From NCBI GenBank assembly GCA_944472135.2, contig OX235270.1, positions 55,371,267 to 55,435,266 of the forward strand: DNA of 64,000 nt. The letters are read 5' to 3'. A program made the position numbers and the translations under genes. The stretch comes from Trichobilharzia regenti. Its lineage: Eukaryota > Platyhelminthes > Trematoda > Strigeidida > Schistosomatidae. The notes beneath the pieces are model-generated. The model had not been told where the DNA came from. It ran no database searches and saw nothing but the letters and a program-made list of their open reading frames with translations. This document shows positions 37,601 through 49,300 of the stretch, one piece after another (the first letter of the stretch is position 1; each line of letters opens with the position of its first letter).

Positions 37601-40600
37601 AATTCATCATTACATTCTTGTCTATGAATCTGTCTGGGAAACGATCCTCCATCAGGATTCTTCGGATATTTTTCAGTTTTTCGGCAACAGATTCCTCGGT
37701 ACACATTTTCCGGATTCCCGAGGGAAGATAAAAGGTGAGATTTCTTTCTGCTTTTAAGGACACAACTTTCCAAATTGACAAACTGTCTGTTCCATGTTGG
37801 TTTATTCTAGATGAGTCTCTTCGGCGAGTTATCAACATTTCCTCGTAGTTGAACATCGAGGAAATGGAAAATTGAGTCAGATTCAACTTCCATACTAAAG
37901 TCAACGTTTGGGTGGGTATTATTGAAGGTTTGCAGTAGGTTTCTGAGATCCAAATTCTCATCACAAATAATGAAAGTATCATCGAAGTATTTCTGGTAAA
38001 GATGAAGCTCACTGATAGTAAATGGCAAGAGATTATTTCCTACGCTAGCCATGAGACATTTGGTCAAGAGGTGTCCTAGATGAGAACAGATTGGTTTCAG
38101 AGTAACGAAATCCACGGTTGTCTTATTTCCATGCATCACACTGAGATGATTTTTGGTGTGTCTATCTGGTGAACTCCACGTCGTCTTATTTGTTCCCTTT
38201 GCTGGTACACGTTTCCTCCTATCTCCAAACCACTAAAGGCGCAGATGTCTGCAAAGAGTACCCTGTTCTCATTCAGTTCACTAAGCTCCTGTCGACTCAT
38301 CGTGATTTCTGTTCCCGTGTTGTTTGCTCCTAGTTTGGCTGGCAGTCACCCACTAGAATTTTGATGTCACCATCTGGCTGGGGTGTGGTTCCTTGCTGCT
38401 AGCAGTTGGTTGTCTATACAAGTTCTTATTCTCCACTGCGTGTGTAGCATTGTATAACTGCTAGACCAGCTATTGACCCTCTAGAGTGTGTGGACGAACA
38501 CTAGCTGAATTCACAAGACATCGCCAAGGATGTTTCTATGATAAAGGACAGGTTTTCTGCGAAGTTTTCGTGCTTTAATAGTCCTCGTTGGTCCATCCTG
38601 GCGGAAATCTCTTACTCATAAAACAAGATAGTGATTACATCAAGACTCCGAAGCCTAGTGATCAGAATGTGTGTGTTACATGGAATTAACAGCTGGCAAT
38701 AGTCACAGGCTGTCCCAGCTTATCCAGTCATTACATTCAGAAAGCACACTGTCAGTGAGACTGTCTGTGACACAGATAGTACGCTGACTGACAACCAGAA
38801 AGGTTTGCCCAGATTTCTAGGTGAAAATTTAAGTGGCGAGCAGTACTTATTATACCTAACCACAATATTCCAGTGTCGGTTCACGTTGACTCACCCAGCG
38901 AAGCGGAGTTCCGAAATGCACTCCAACTTCATGAAGAACTCGGCTCTCTTTAAACACGACAGTGATCTCCACACAGACTTGAGGGAAATGAAAGCTTGCC
39001 TTGCTTTCCCGATCCTCGCTTTGATATCCTCGTCAGTTCCGCCTGTAGTTGAAACGATGCTTCCCGGGTTGGTAGGTAAAGGAGGTTGCTTCTTTCAGAT
39101 TTCTCCCATTTATTCTGATTGTTGCCTGTTGTTATTGCCGTTGCTTCTGACCAGGAATCTTCATCACCTCTGTCTTCTCTATGTTCACCTGAAGTCCTAT
39201 CTCTGATGCTTCAGATCAACAAGTTGTGTTGAAATAATAACAATTCATCATTACATTCTTGTCTATGAATCTGTCTGGGAAACGATCCTCCATCAGGATT
39301 CTTCGGATATTTTTCAGTTTTTCGGCAACAGATTCCTCGGTACACATTTTCCGGATTCCCGAGGGAAGATAAAAGGTGAGATTTCTTTCTGCTTTTAAGG
39401 ACACAACTTTCCAAATTGACAAACTGTCTGTTCCATGTTGGTTTCTTCTAGATGAGTCTCTTCGGCGAGTTATCAACATTTCCTCGTAGTTGAACATCGA
39501 GGAAATGGAAAATTGAGTCAGATTCAACTTCCATACTAAAGTCAACGTTTGGGTGGGTATTATTGAAGGTTTGCAGTAGGTTTCTGAGATCCAAATTCTC
39601 ATCACAAATAATGAAAGTATCATCGAAGTATTTCTGGTAAAGATGAAGCTCACTGATAGTAAATGGCAAGAGATTATTTCCTACGCTAGCCATGAGACAT
39701 TTGGTCAAGAGGTGTCCTAGATGAGAACAGATTGGTTTCAGAGTAACGAAATCCACGGTTGTCTTATTTCCATGCATCACACTGAGATGATTTTTGGTGT
39801 GTCTATCTGGTGAACTCCACGTCGTCTTATTTGTTCCCTTTGCTGGTACACGTTTCCTCCTATCTCCAAACCACTAAAGGCGCAGATGTCTGCAAAGAGT
39901 ACCCTGTTCTCATTCAGTTCACTAAGCTCCTGTCGACTCATCGTGATTTCTGTTCCCGTGTTGTTTGCTCCTAGTTTGGCTGGCAGTCACCCACTAGAAT
40001 TTTGATGTCACCATCTGGCTGGGGTGTGGTTCCTTGCTGCTAGCAGTTGGTTGTCTATACAAGTTCTTATTCTCCACTGCGTGTGTAGCATTGTATAACT
40101 GCTAGACCAGCTATTGACCCTCTAGAGTGTGTGGACGAACACTAGCTGAATTCACAAGACATCGCCAAGGATGTTTCTATGATAAAGGACAGGTTTTCTG
40201 CGAAGTTTTCGTGCTTTAATAGTCCTCGTCGGTCCATCCTGGCGGAAATCTCTTACTCATAAAACAAGATAGTGATTACATCAAGACTCCGAAGCCTAGT
40301 GATCAGAATGTGTGTGTTACATGGAATTAACAGCTGGCAATAGTCACAGGCTGTCCCAGCTTATCCAGTCATTACATTCAGAAAGCACACTGTCAGTGAG
40401 ACTGTCTGTGACACAGATAGTACGCTGACTGACAACCAGAAAGGTTTGCCCAGATTTCTAGGTGAAAATTTAAGTGGCGAGCAGTACTTATTATACCTAA
40501 CCACAATATTCCAGTGTCGGTTCACGTTGACTCACCCAGCGAAGCGGAGTTCCGAAATGCACTCCAACTTCATGAAGAACTCGACTCTCTTTAAACACGA

Positions 40601-41524
40601 CAGTGATCTCCACACAGACTTGAGGGAAATGAAAGCTTGCCTTGCTTTCCCGATCCTCGCTTTGATATCCTCGTCAGTTCCGCCTGTAGTTGAAACGATG
40701 CTTCCCGGGTTGGTAGGTAAAGGAGGTTGCTTCTTTCAGATTTCTCCCATTTATTCTGATTGTTGCCTGTTGTTATTGCCGTTGCTTCTGACCAGGAATC
40801 TTCATCACCTCTGTCTTCTCTATGTTCACCTGAAGTCCTATCTCTGATGCTTCAGATCAACAAGTTGTGTTGAAATAATAACAATTCATCATTACATTCT
40901 TGTCTATGAATCTGTCTGGGAAACGATCCTCCATCAGGATTCTTCGGATATTTTTCAGTTTTTCGGCAACAGATTCCTCGGTACACATTTTCCGGATTCC
41001 CGAGGGAAGATAAAAGGTGAGATTTCTTTCTGCTTTTAAGGACACAACTTTCCAAATTGACAAACTGTCTGTTCCATGTTGGTTTCTTCTAGATGAGTCT
41101 CTTCGGCGAGTTATCAACATTTCCTCGTAGTTGAACATCGAGGAAATGGAAAATTGAGTCAGATTCAACTTCCATACTAAAGTCAACGTTTGGGTGGGTA
41201 ATATTGAAGGTTTGCAGTAGGTTTCTGAGATCCAAATTCTCATCACAAATAATGAAAGTATCATCGAAGTATTTCTGGTAAAGATGAAGCTCACTGATAG
41301 TAAATGGCAAGAGATTATTTCCTACGCTAGCCATGAGACATTTGGTCAAGAGGTGTCCTAGATGAGAACAGATTGGTTTCAGAGTAACGAAATCCACGGT
41401 TGTCTTATTTCCATGCATCACACTGAGATGATTTTTGGTGTGTCTATCTGGTGAACTCCACGTCGTCTTATTTGTTCCCTTTGCTGGTACACGTTTCCTC
41501 CTATCTCCAAACCACTAAAGGCGC

Positions 41525-41529
41525 AGATG
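41525..41529. repeat. Target-site duplication AGATG, left copy
   Basis: Matches 43361-43365. The empty site in other units reads GCGCAGATGTCTGC. Confidence 0.9.
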
Positions 41530-41724
41530 TGTGGTGATTGACAATTTCTATCTCTGTATTGTTTAAAATACTTACTGTTGACTGTTGATATGTTTCATAT
41601 ATGAATTGCATTCTAATTCCGCTAAATACAAATTCCTGATTGCTGCCCTCTCTGGGTTTTGTTTAGATTCTTATAATTCCGTCAGATCGAAATACTAATA
41701 CTTCAAGTACAATAAATTACTACA
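41530..41724 (+). repeat. 5' LTR of insert 2
   Basis: 195 bp with TGT...ACA termini, containing AATAAA near its 3' end (CAATAAATTACTACA). It is identical to the 3' LTR except for one base by eye. Confidence 0.92.
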
Positions 41725-41727
41725 AAT

Positions 41728-41737
41728 TGGCGTCGCG
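41728..41737 (+). promoter_or_regulatory. Candidate primer-binding site
   Basis: TGGCGTCGCG begins three bases after the 5' LTR and abuts the ATG. TGG is the expected complement of a tRNA CCA end. The donor tRNA was not identified, and the site directly next to the start codon leaves almost no leader. Confidence 0.5.
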
Positions 41738-43177
41738 ATGGAGCTAAGTAACCTGGGAAAATTTCCTCTTAATGGTTCTCCGCGGGAGATTGCTGATTAT
41801 TTGGAATGCTTTGATGCGTGGTGCATTTCCAAGAATGTTCGGGATGATAAAATACCTGCTCATTTCATCACCGCTATTGGGCTTGATGCATATAGCCTGG
41901 TGAAGAATCTGGCGTTTCCAGATAAACCCATTTCTATGCCATATGCCAAGCTCCGTGAACTTCTTATAAATCACTTCCATGTAACTACTTTTGAGACCAG
42001 AGAGAGGGCTCACTTCAACAAACTGGTACGTTCTCCCAATCAGAAGATTAGAGACTTCATTCTTCAACTTCAAATTCAAGCCTCAAAGTGTAATTTTGGA
42101 GATCAGCTGCACACACAACTACGTGATCGTCTAATTGCTGGAATCAACATTCCTAAATTAGAGAAAGAGTTAATTCAGATTCCTTCTTGTACGTTTCAAA
42201 CTGCTAAAGATGTATGTATTACATATGAAGATGTCCATAATGAATACTCTGCTCCCACTACGTCAGTATCTGATGTTATGCTTTCTAAAGTCGAAAATAC
42301 AAGTGTTCATGGAAAGAAATCCAAACTGCCGTCCACAGGTAATAGAATGCAGCCAGAGATCAAAAACATTAAACCGTGTTTATCCTGTGGAAAGTTACAT
42401 CTACGAAGCACTTGCCGTTTTCGGGGTGCTAAGTGCTATAAATGTGGTAAAGTTGGACACATCAAGACGGTTTGCAGAAGTTCGAATACTTATGTTGCTC
42501 AACATTCTTATAATTCTCCCAAGCTGTCTAGTAAAATGGAGTCAATGTGTCTTTCAACTTTTCAAAATACTCAAGCTAATCCAACGAAAACCTCCACTGC
42601 AAGTTCAGCAACGCAAGCATCAACTGTATTCAAAAATGAGGTAGCCAAGTTGCAATGTGAACTGTCGAAAGCACGAAAAGACCTGAATGAGATGAGAGAG
42701 CAACTGAATAAAATTGAGGAATTACTGCATATGCATAGACTACGTCTGGTGAATCCAGAGCATACAAGTTCTTGTGAAAGTCCTGCAAAACTATTCAAAT
42801 CTCGAATTCTCAAAAAGCATCTGATGTCCACTACTTCTAATGTACATTATTACAAAGATAATAACTACAGACCTTCTGTTGGAATTATACTACAAAAAAT
42901 GGGAAATCGAGTGGTGAAGATATTAGACATCAAAGATCACTCAGTTCATAACGGACACCTGGACAAAGTGACAATAAATGAAGTAGGTCGTTCCAATTAT
43001 AATATTATTGATTCCGCTAATAATCCTGATTTTGTAGATAATTCAGAAATAAGTCCAGATAATACTGATGAAAATAATATCACAGAATCAGTTAGGTCGA
43101 AGCTACTTGCAAGCAAACCGAGACATCGTTATAAATACGCGAGGAGATATTCGAGGTGTGGCGGATGTGGTGATTGA
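41738..43177 (+). CDS. Gag fused to an integrase-tail-like C terminus (479 residues)
   Basis: Residues 1-200 have a Gypsy-type Gag character. Two zinc knuckles follow: CX2CX3HX4C at 214-226 and CX2CX4HX4C at 233-246. A coiled coil lies at about 299-336. From about residue 370 the sequence changes: YRPSVGIILQKMGNRVVKIL and an H..K...N pattern resemble the integrase C-terminal GPY/F-like module, and the basic, Cys-rich end (ASKPRHRYKYARR, RCGGCGD) looks like the tail of pol. The stop lies inside the 3' LTR. I infer an in-frame internal deletion that removed protease, RT, RNase H and most of integrase. A genuinely gag-only protein is the alternative. Gag domains: confident; tail: moderate. Confidence 0.8.
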   Translation: MELSNLGKFPLNGSPREIADYLECFDAWCISKNVRDDKIPAHFITAIGLDAYSLVKNLAFPDKPISMPYAKLRELLINHFHVTTFETRERAHFNKLVRSPNQKIRDFILQLQIQASKCNFGDQLHTQLRDRLIAGINIPKLEKELIQIPSCTFQTAKDVCITYEDVHNEYSAPTTSVSDVMLSKVENTSVHGKKSKLPSTGNRMQPEIKNIKPCLSCGKLHLRSTCRFRGAKCYKCGKVGHIKTVCRSSNTYVAQHSYNSPKLSSKMESMCLSTFQNTQANPTKTSTASSATQASTVFKNEVAKLQCELSKARKDLNEMREQLNKIEELLHMHRLRLVNPEHTSSCESPAKLFKSRILKKHLMSTTSNVHYYKDNNYRPSVGIILQKMGNRVVKILDIKDHSVHNGHLDKVTINEVGRSNYNIIDSANNPDFVDNSEISPDNTDENNITESVRSKLLASKPRHRYKYARRYSRCGGCGD

Positions 43178-43360
43178 CAATTTCTATCTCTGTATTGTTT
43201 AAAATACTTACTGTTGACTGTTGATATGTTTCATATATGAATTGCATTCTAATTCCGCTAAATACAAATTCCTGATTGCTGCCCTCTCTGGGTTTTGTTT
43301 AGATTCTTATAATTCCGTCAGATCGAAATACTAATACTTCAAGAACAATAAATTACTACA
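43166..43360 (+). repeat. 3' LTR of insert 2
   Basis: 195 bp matching the 5' LTR. The gag stop codon falls within its first twelve bases. A purine-rich stretch before it (GAGGAGATATTCGAGG) is a weak polypurine-tract candidate. Confidence 0.92.
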
Positions 43361-43365
43361 AGATG
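43361..43365. repeat. Target-site duplication AGATG, right copy
   Basis: Partner of 41525-41529. Confidence 0.9.
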
Positions 43366-46300
43366 TCTGCAAAGAGTACCCTGTTCTCATTCAGTTCACT
43401 AAGCTCCTGTCGACTCATCGTGATTTCTGTTCCCGTGTTGTTTGCTCCTAGTTTGGCTGGCAGTCACCCACTAGAATTTTGATGTCACCATCTGGCTGGG
43501 GTGTGGTTCCTTGCTGCTAGCAGTTGGTTGTCTATACAAGTTCTTATTCTCCACTGCGTGTGTAGCATTGTATAACTGCTAGACCAGCTATTGACCCTCT
43601 AGAGTGTGTGGACGAACACTAGCTGAATTCACAAGACATCGCCAAGGATGTTTCTATGATAAAGGACAGGTTTTCTGCGAAGTTTTCGTGCTTTAATAGT
43701 CCTCGTCGGTCCATCCTGGCGGAAATCTCTTACTCATAAAACAAGATAGTGATTACATCAAGACTCCGAAGCCTAGTGATCAGAATGTGTGTGTTACATG
43801 GAATTAACAGCTGGCAATAGTCACAGGCTGTCCCAGCTTATCCAGTCATTACATTCAGAAAGCACACTGTCAGTGAGACTGTCTGTGACACAGATAGTAC
43901 GCTGACTGACAACCAGAAAGGTTTGCCCAGATTTCTAGGTGAAAATTTAAGTGGCGAGCAGTACTTATTATACCTAACCACAATATTCCAGTGTCGGTTC
44001 ACGTTGACTCACCCAGCGAAGCGGAGTTCCGAAATGCACTCCAACTTCATGAAGAACTCGACTCTCTTTAAACACGACAGTGATCTCCACACAGACTTGA
44101 GGGAAATGAAAGCTTGCCTTGCTTTCCCGATCCTCGCTTTGATATCCTCGTCAGTTCCGCCTGTAGTTGAAACGATGCTTCCCGGGTTGGTAGGTAAAGG
44201 AGGTTGCTTCTTTCAGATTTCTCCCATTTATTCTGATTGTTGCCTGTTGTTATTGCCGTTGCTTCTGACCAGGAATCTTCATCACCTCTGTCTTCTCTAT
44301 GTTCACCTGAAGTCCTATCTCTGATGCTTCAGATCAACAAGTTGTGTTGAAATAATAACAATTCATCATTACATTCTTGTCTATGAATCTGTCTGGGAAA
44401 CGATCCTCCATCAGGATTCTTCGGATATTTTTCAGTTTTTCGGCAACAGATTCCTCGGTACACATTTTCCGGATTCCCGAGGGAAGATAAAAGGTGAGAT
44501 TTCTTTCTGCTTTTAAGGACACAACTTTCCAAATTGACAAACTGTCTGTTCCATGTTGGTTTCTTCTAGATGAGTCTCTTCGGCGAGTTATCAACATTTC
44601 CTCGTAGTTGAACATCGAGGAAATGGAAAATTGAGTCAGATTCAACTTCCATACTAAAGTCAACGTTTGGGTGGGTATTATTGAAGGTTTGCAGTAGATT
44701 TCTGAGATCCAAATTCTCATCACAAATAATGAAAGTATCATCGAAGTATTTCTGGTAAAGATGAAGCTCACTGATAGTAAATGGCAAGAGATTATTTCCT
44801 ACGCTAGCCATGAGACATTTGGTCAAGAGGTGTCCTAGATGAGAACAGATTGGTTTCAGAGTAACGAAATCCACGGTTGTCTTATTTCCATGCATCACAC
44901 TGAGATGATTTTTGGTGTGTCTATCTGGTGAACTCCACGTCGTCTTATTTGTTCCCTTTGCTGGTACACGTTTCCTCCTATCTCCAAACCACTAAAGGCG
45001 CAGATGTCTGCAAAGAGTACCCTGTTCTCATTCAGTTCACTAAGCTCCTGTCGACTCATCGTGATTTCTGTTCCCGTGTTGTTTGCTCCTAGTTTGGCTG
45101 GCAGTCACCCACTAGAATTTTGATGTCACCATCTGGCTGGGGTGTGGTTCCTTGCTGCTAGCAGTTGGTTGTCTATACAAGTTCTTATTCTCCACTGCGT
45201 GTGTAGCATTGTATAACTGCTAGACCAGCTATTGACCCTCTAGAGTGTGTGGACGAACACTAGCTGAATTCACAAGACATCGCCAAGGATGTTTCTATGA
45301 TAAAGGACAGGTTTTCTGCGAAGTTTTCGTGCTTTAATAGTCCTCGTCGGTCCATCCTGGCGGAAATCTCTTACTCATAAAACAAGATAGTGATTACATC
45401 AAGACTCCGAAGCCTAGTGATCAGAATGTGTGTGTTACATGGAATTAACAGCTGGCAATAGTCACAGGCTGTCCCAGCTTATCCAGTCATTACATTCAGA
45501 AAGCACACTGTCAGTGAGACTGTCTATGACACAGATAGTACGCTGACTGACAACCAGAAAGGTTTGCCCAGATTTCTAGGTGAAAATTTAAGTGGCGAGC
45601 AGTACTTATTATACCTAACCACAATATTCCAGTGTCGGTTCACGTTGACTCACCCAGCGAAGCGGAGTTCCGAAATGCACTCCAACTTCATGAAGAACTC
45701 GGCTCTCTTTAAACACGACAGTGATCTCCACACAGACTTGAGGGAAATGAAAGCTTGCCTTGCTTTCCCGATCCTCGCTTTGATATCCTCGTCAGTTCCG
45801 CCTGTAGTTGAAACGATGCTTCCCGGGTTGGTAGGTAAAGGAGGTTGCTTCTTTCAGATTTCTCCCATTTATTCTGATTGTTGCCTGTTGTTATTGCCGT
45901 TGCTTCTGACCAGGAATCTTCATCACCTCTGTCTTCTCTATGTTCACCTGAAGTCCTATCTCTGATGCTTCAGATCAACAAGTTGTGTTGAAATAATAAC
46001 AATTCATCATTACATTCTTGTCTATGAATCTGTCTGGGAAACGATCCTCCATCAGGATTCTTCGGATATTTTTCAGTTTTTCGGCAACAGATTCCTCGGT
46101 ACACATTTTCCGGATTCCCGAGGGAAGATAAAAGGTGAGATTTCTTTCTGCTTTTAAGGACACAACTTTCCAAATTGACAAACTGTCTGTTCCATGTTGG
46201 TTTATTCTAGATGAGTCTCTTCGGCGAGTTATCAACATTTCCTCGTAGTTGAACATCGAGGAAATGGAAAATTGAGTCAGATTCAACTTCCATACTAAAG

Positions 46301-49300
46301 TCAACGTTTGGGTGGGTATTATTGAAGGTTTGCAGTAGATTTCTGAGATCCAAATTCTCATCACAAATAATGAAAGTATCATCGAAGTATTTCTGGTAAA
46401 GATGAAGCTCACTGATAGTAAATGGCAAGAGATTATTTCCTACGCTAGCCATGAGACATTTGGTCAAGAGGTGTCCTAGATGAGAACAGATTGGTTTCAG
46501 AGTAACGAAATCCACGGTTGTCTTATTTCCATGCATCACACTGAGATGATTTTTGGTGTGTCTATCTGGTGAACTCCACGTCGTCTTATTTGTTCCCTTT
46601 GCTGGTACACGTTTCCTCCTATCTCCAAACCACTAAAGGCACAGATGTCTGCAAAGAGTACCCTGTTCTCATTCAGTTCACTAAGCTCCTGTCGACTCAT
46701 CGTGATTTCTGTTCCCGTGTTGTTTGCTCCTAGTTTGGCTGGCAGTCACCCACTAGAATTTTGATGTCACCATCTGGCTGGGGTGTGGTTCCTTGCTGCT
46801 AGCAGTTGGTTGTCTATACAAGTTCTTATTCTCCACTGCGTGTGTAGCATTGTATAACTGCTAGACCAGCTATTGACCCTCTAGAGTGTGTGGACGAACA
46901 CTAGCTGAATTCACAAGACATCGCCAAGGATGTTTCTATGATAAAGGACAGGTTTTCTGCGAAGTTTTCGTGCTTTAATAGTCCTCGTCGGTCCATCCTG
47001 GCGGAAATCTCTTACTCATAAAACAAGATAGTGATTACATCAAGACTCCGAAGCCTAGTGATCAGAATGTGTGTGTTACATGGAATTAACAGCTGGCAAT
47101 AGTCACAGGCTGTCCCAGCTTATCCAGTCATTACATTCAGAAAGCACACTGTCAGTGAGACTGTCTATGACACAGATAGTACGCTGACTGACAACCAGAA
47201 AGGTTTGCCCAGATTTCTAGGTGAAAATTTAAGTGGCGAGCAGTACTTATTATACCTAACCACAATATTCCAGTGTCGGTTCACGTTGACTCACCCAGCG
47301 AAGCGGAGTTCCGAAATGCACTCCAACTTCATGAAGAACTCGGCTCTCTTTAAACACGACAGTGATCTCCACACAGACTTGAGGGAAATGAAAGCTTGCC
47401 TTGCTTTCCCGATCCTCGCTTTGATATCCTCGTCAGTTCCGCCTGTAGTTGAAACGATGCTTCCCGGGTTGGTAGGTAAAGGAGGTTGCTTCTTTCAGAT
47501 TTCTCCCATTTATTCTGATTGTTGCCTGTTGTTATTGCCGTTGCTTCTGACCAGGAATCTTCATCACCTCTGTCTTCTCTATGTTCACCTGAAGTCCTAT
47601 CTCTGATGCTTCAGATCAACAAGTTGTGTTGAAATAATAACAATTCATCATTACATTCTTGTCTATGAATCTGTCTGGGAAACGATCCTCCATCAGGATT
47701 CTTCGGATATTTTTCAGTTTTTCGGCAACAGATTCCTCGGTACACATTTTCCGGATTCCCGAGGGAAGATAAAAGGTGAGATTTCTTTCTGCTTTTAAGG
47801 ACACAACTTTCCAAATTGACAAACTGTCTGTTCCATGTTGGTTTATTCTAGATGAGTCTCTTCGGCGAGTTATCAACATTTCCTCGTAGTTGAACATCGA
47901 GGAAATGGAAAATTGAGTCAGATTCAACTTCCATACTAAAGTCAACGTTTGGGTGGGTATTATTGAAGGTTTGCAGTAGATTTCTGAGATCCAAATTCTC
48001 ATCACAAATAATGAAAGTATCATCGAAGTATTTCTGGTAAAGATGAAGCTCACTGATAGTAAATGGCAAGAGATTATTTCCTACGCTAGCCATGAGACAT
48101 TTGGTCAAGAGGTGTCCTAGATGAGAACAGATTGGTTTCAGAGTAACGAAATCCACGGTTGTCTTATTTCCATGCATCACACTGAGATGATTTTTGGTGT
48201 GTCTATCTGGTGAACTCCACGTCGTCTTATTTGTTCCCTTTGCTGGTACACGTTTCCTCCTATCTCCAAACCACTAAAGGCACAGATGTCTGCAAAGAGT
48301 ACCCTGTTCTCATTCAGTTCACTAAGCTCCTGTCGACTCATCGTGATTTCTGTTCCCGTGTTGTTTGCTCCTAGTTTGGCTGGCAGTCACCCACTAGAAT
48401 TTTGATGTCACCATCTGGCTGGGGTGTGGTTCCTTGCTGCTAGCAGTTGGTTGTCTATACAAGTTCTTATTCTCCACTGCGTGTGTAGCATTGTATAACT
48501 GCTAGACCAGCTATTGACCCTCTAGAGTGTGTGGACGAACACTAGCTGAATTCACAAGACATCGCCAAGGATGTTTCTATGATAAAGGACAGGTTTTCTG
48601 CGAAGTTTTCGTGCTTTAATAGTCCTCGTCGGTCCATCCTGGCGGAAATCTCTTACTCATAAAACAAGATAGTGATTACATCAAGACTCCGAAGCCTAGT
48701 GATCAGAATGTGTGTGTTACATGGAATTAACAGCTGGCAATAGTCACAGGCTGTCCCAGCTTATCCAGTCATTACATTCAGAAAGCACACTGTCAGTGAG
48801 ACTGTCTATGACACAGATAGTACGCTGACTGACAACCAGAAAGGTTTGCCCAGATTTCTAGGTGAAAATTTAAGTGGCGAGCAGTACTTATTATACCTAA
48901 CCACAATATTCCAGTGTCGGTTCACGTTGACTCACCCAGCGAAGCGGAGTTCCGAAATGCACTCCAACTTCATGAAGAACTCGGCTCTCTTTAAACACGA
49001 CAGTGATCTCCACACAGACTTGAGGGAAATGAAAGCTTGCCTTGCTTTCCCGATCCTCGCTTTGATATCCTCGTCAGTTCCGCCTGTAGTTGAAACGATG
49101 CTTCCCGGGTTGGTAGGTAAAGGAGGTTGCTTCTTTCAGATTTCTCCCATTTATTCTGATTGTTGCCTGTTGTTATTGCCGTTGCTTCTGACCAGGAATC
49201 TTCATCACCTCTGTCTTCTCTATGTTCACCTGAAGTCCTATCTCTGATGCTTCAGATCAACAAGTTGTGTTGAAATAATAACAATTCATCATTACATTCT

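Larger units (their letters stand above)
41530..43360 (+). mobile_element. LTR element insert 2: structurally complete gag-only LTR retrotransposon, 1831 bp
   Basis: Two direct 195-bp LTRs (41530-41724 and 43166-43360), both TGTGG...CTACA, flank one open reading frame. A 5-bp duplication AGATG lies on both sides (41525-41529 and 43361-43365), and the uninterrupted array unit has AGATG once there. By eye the LTRs differ at one base (AAGTACAATAA against AAGAACAATAA), implying recent insertion or conversion. No protease, RT, RNase H or integrase core is present, so any movement would depend on proteins from a related autonomous Gypsy-type element. Confidence 0.92.
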
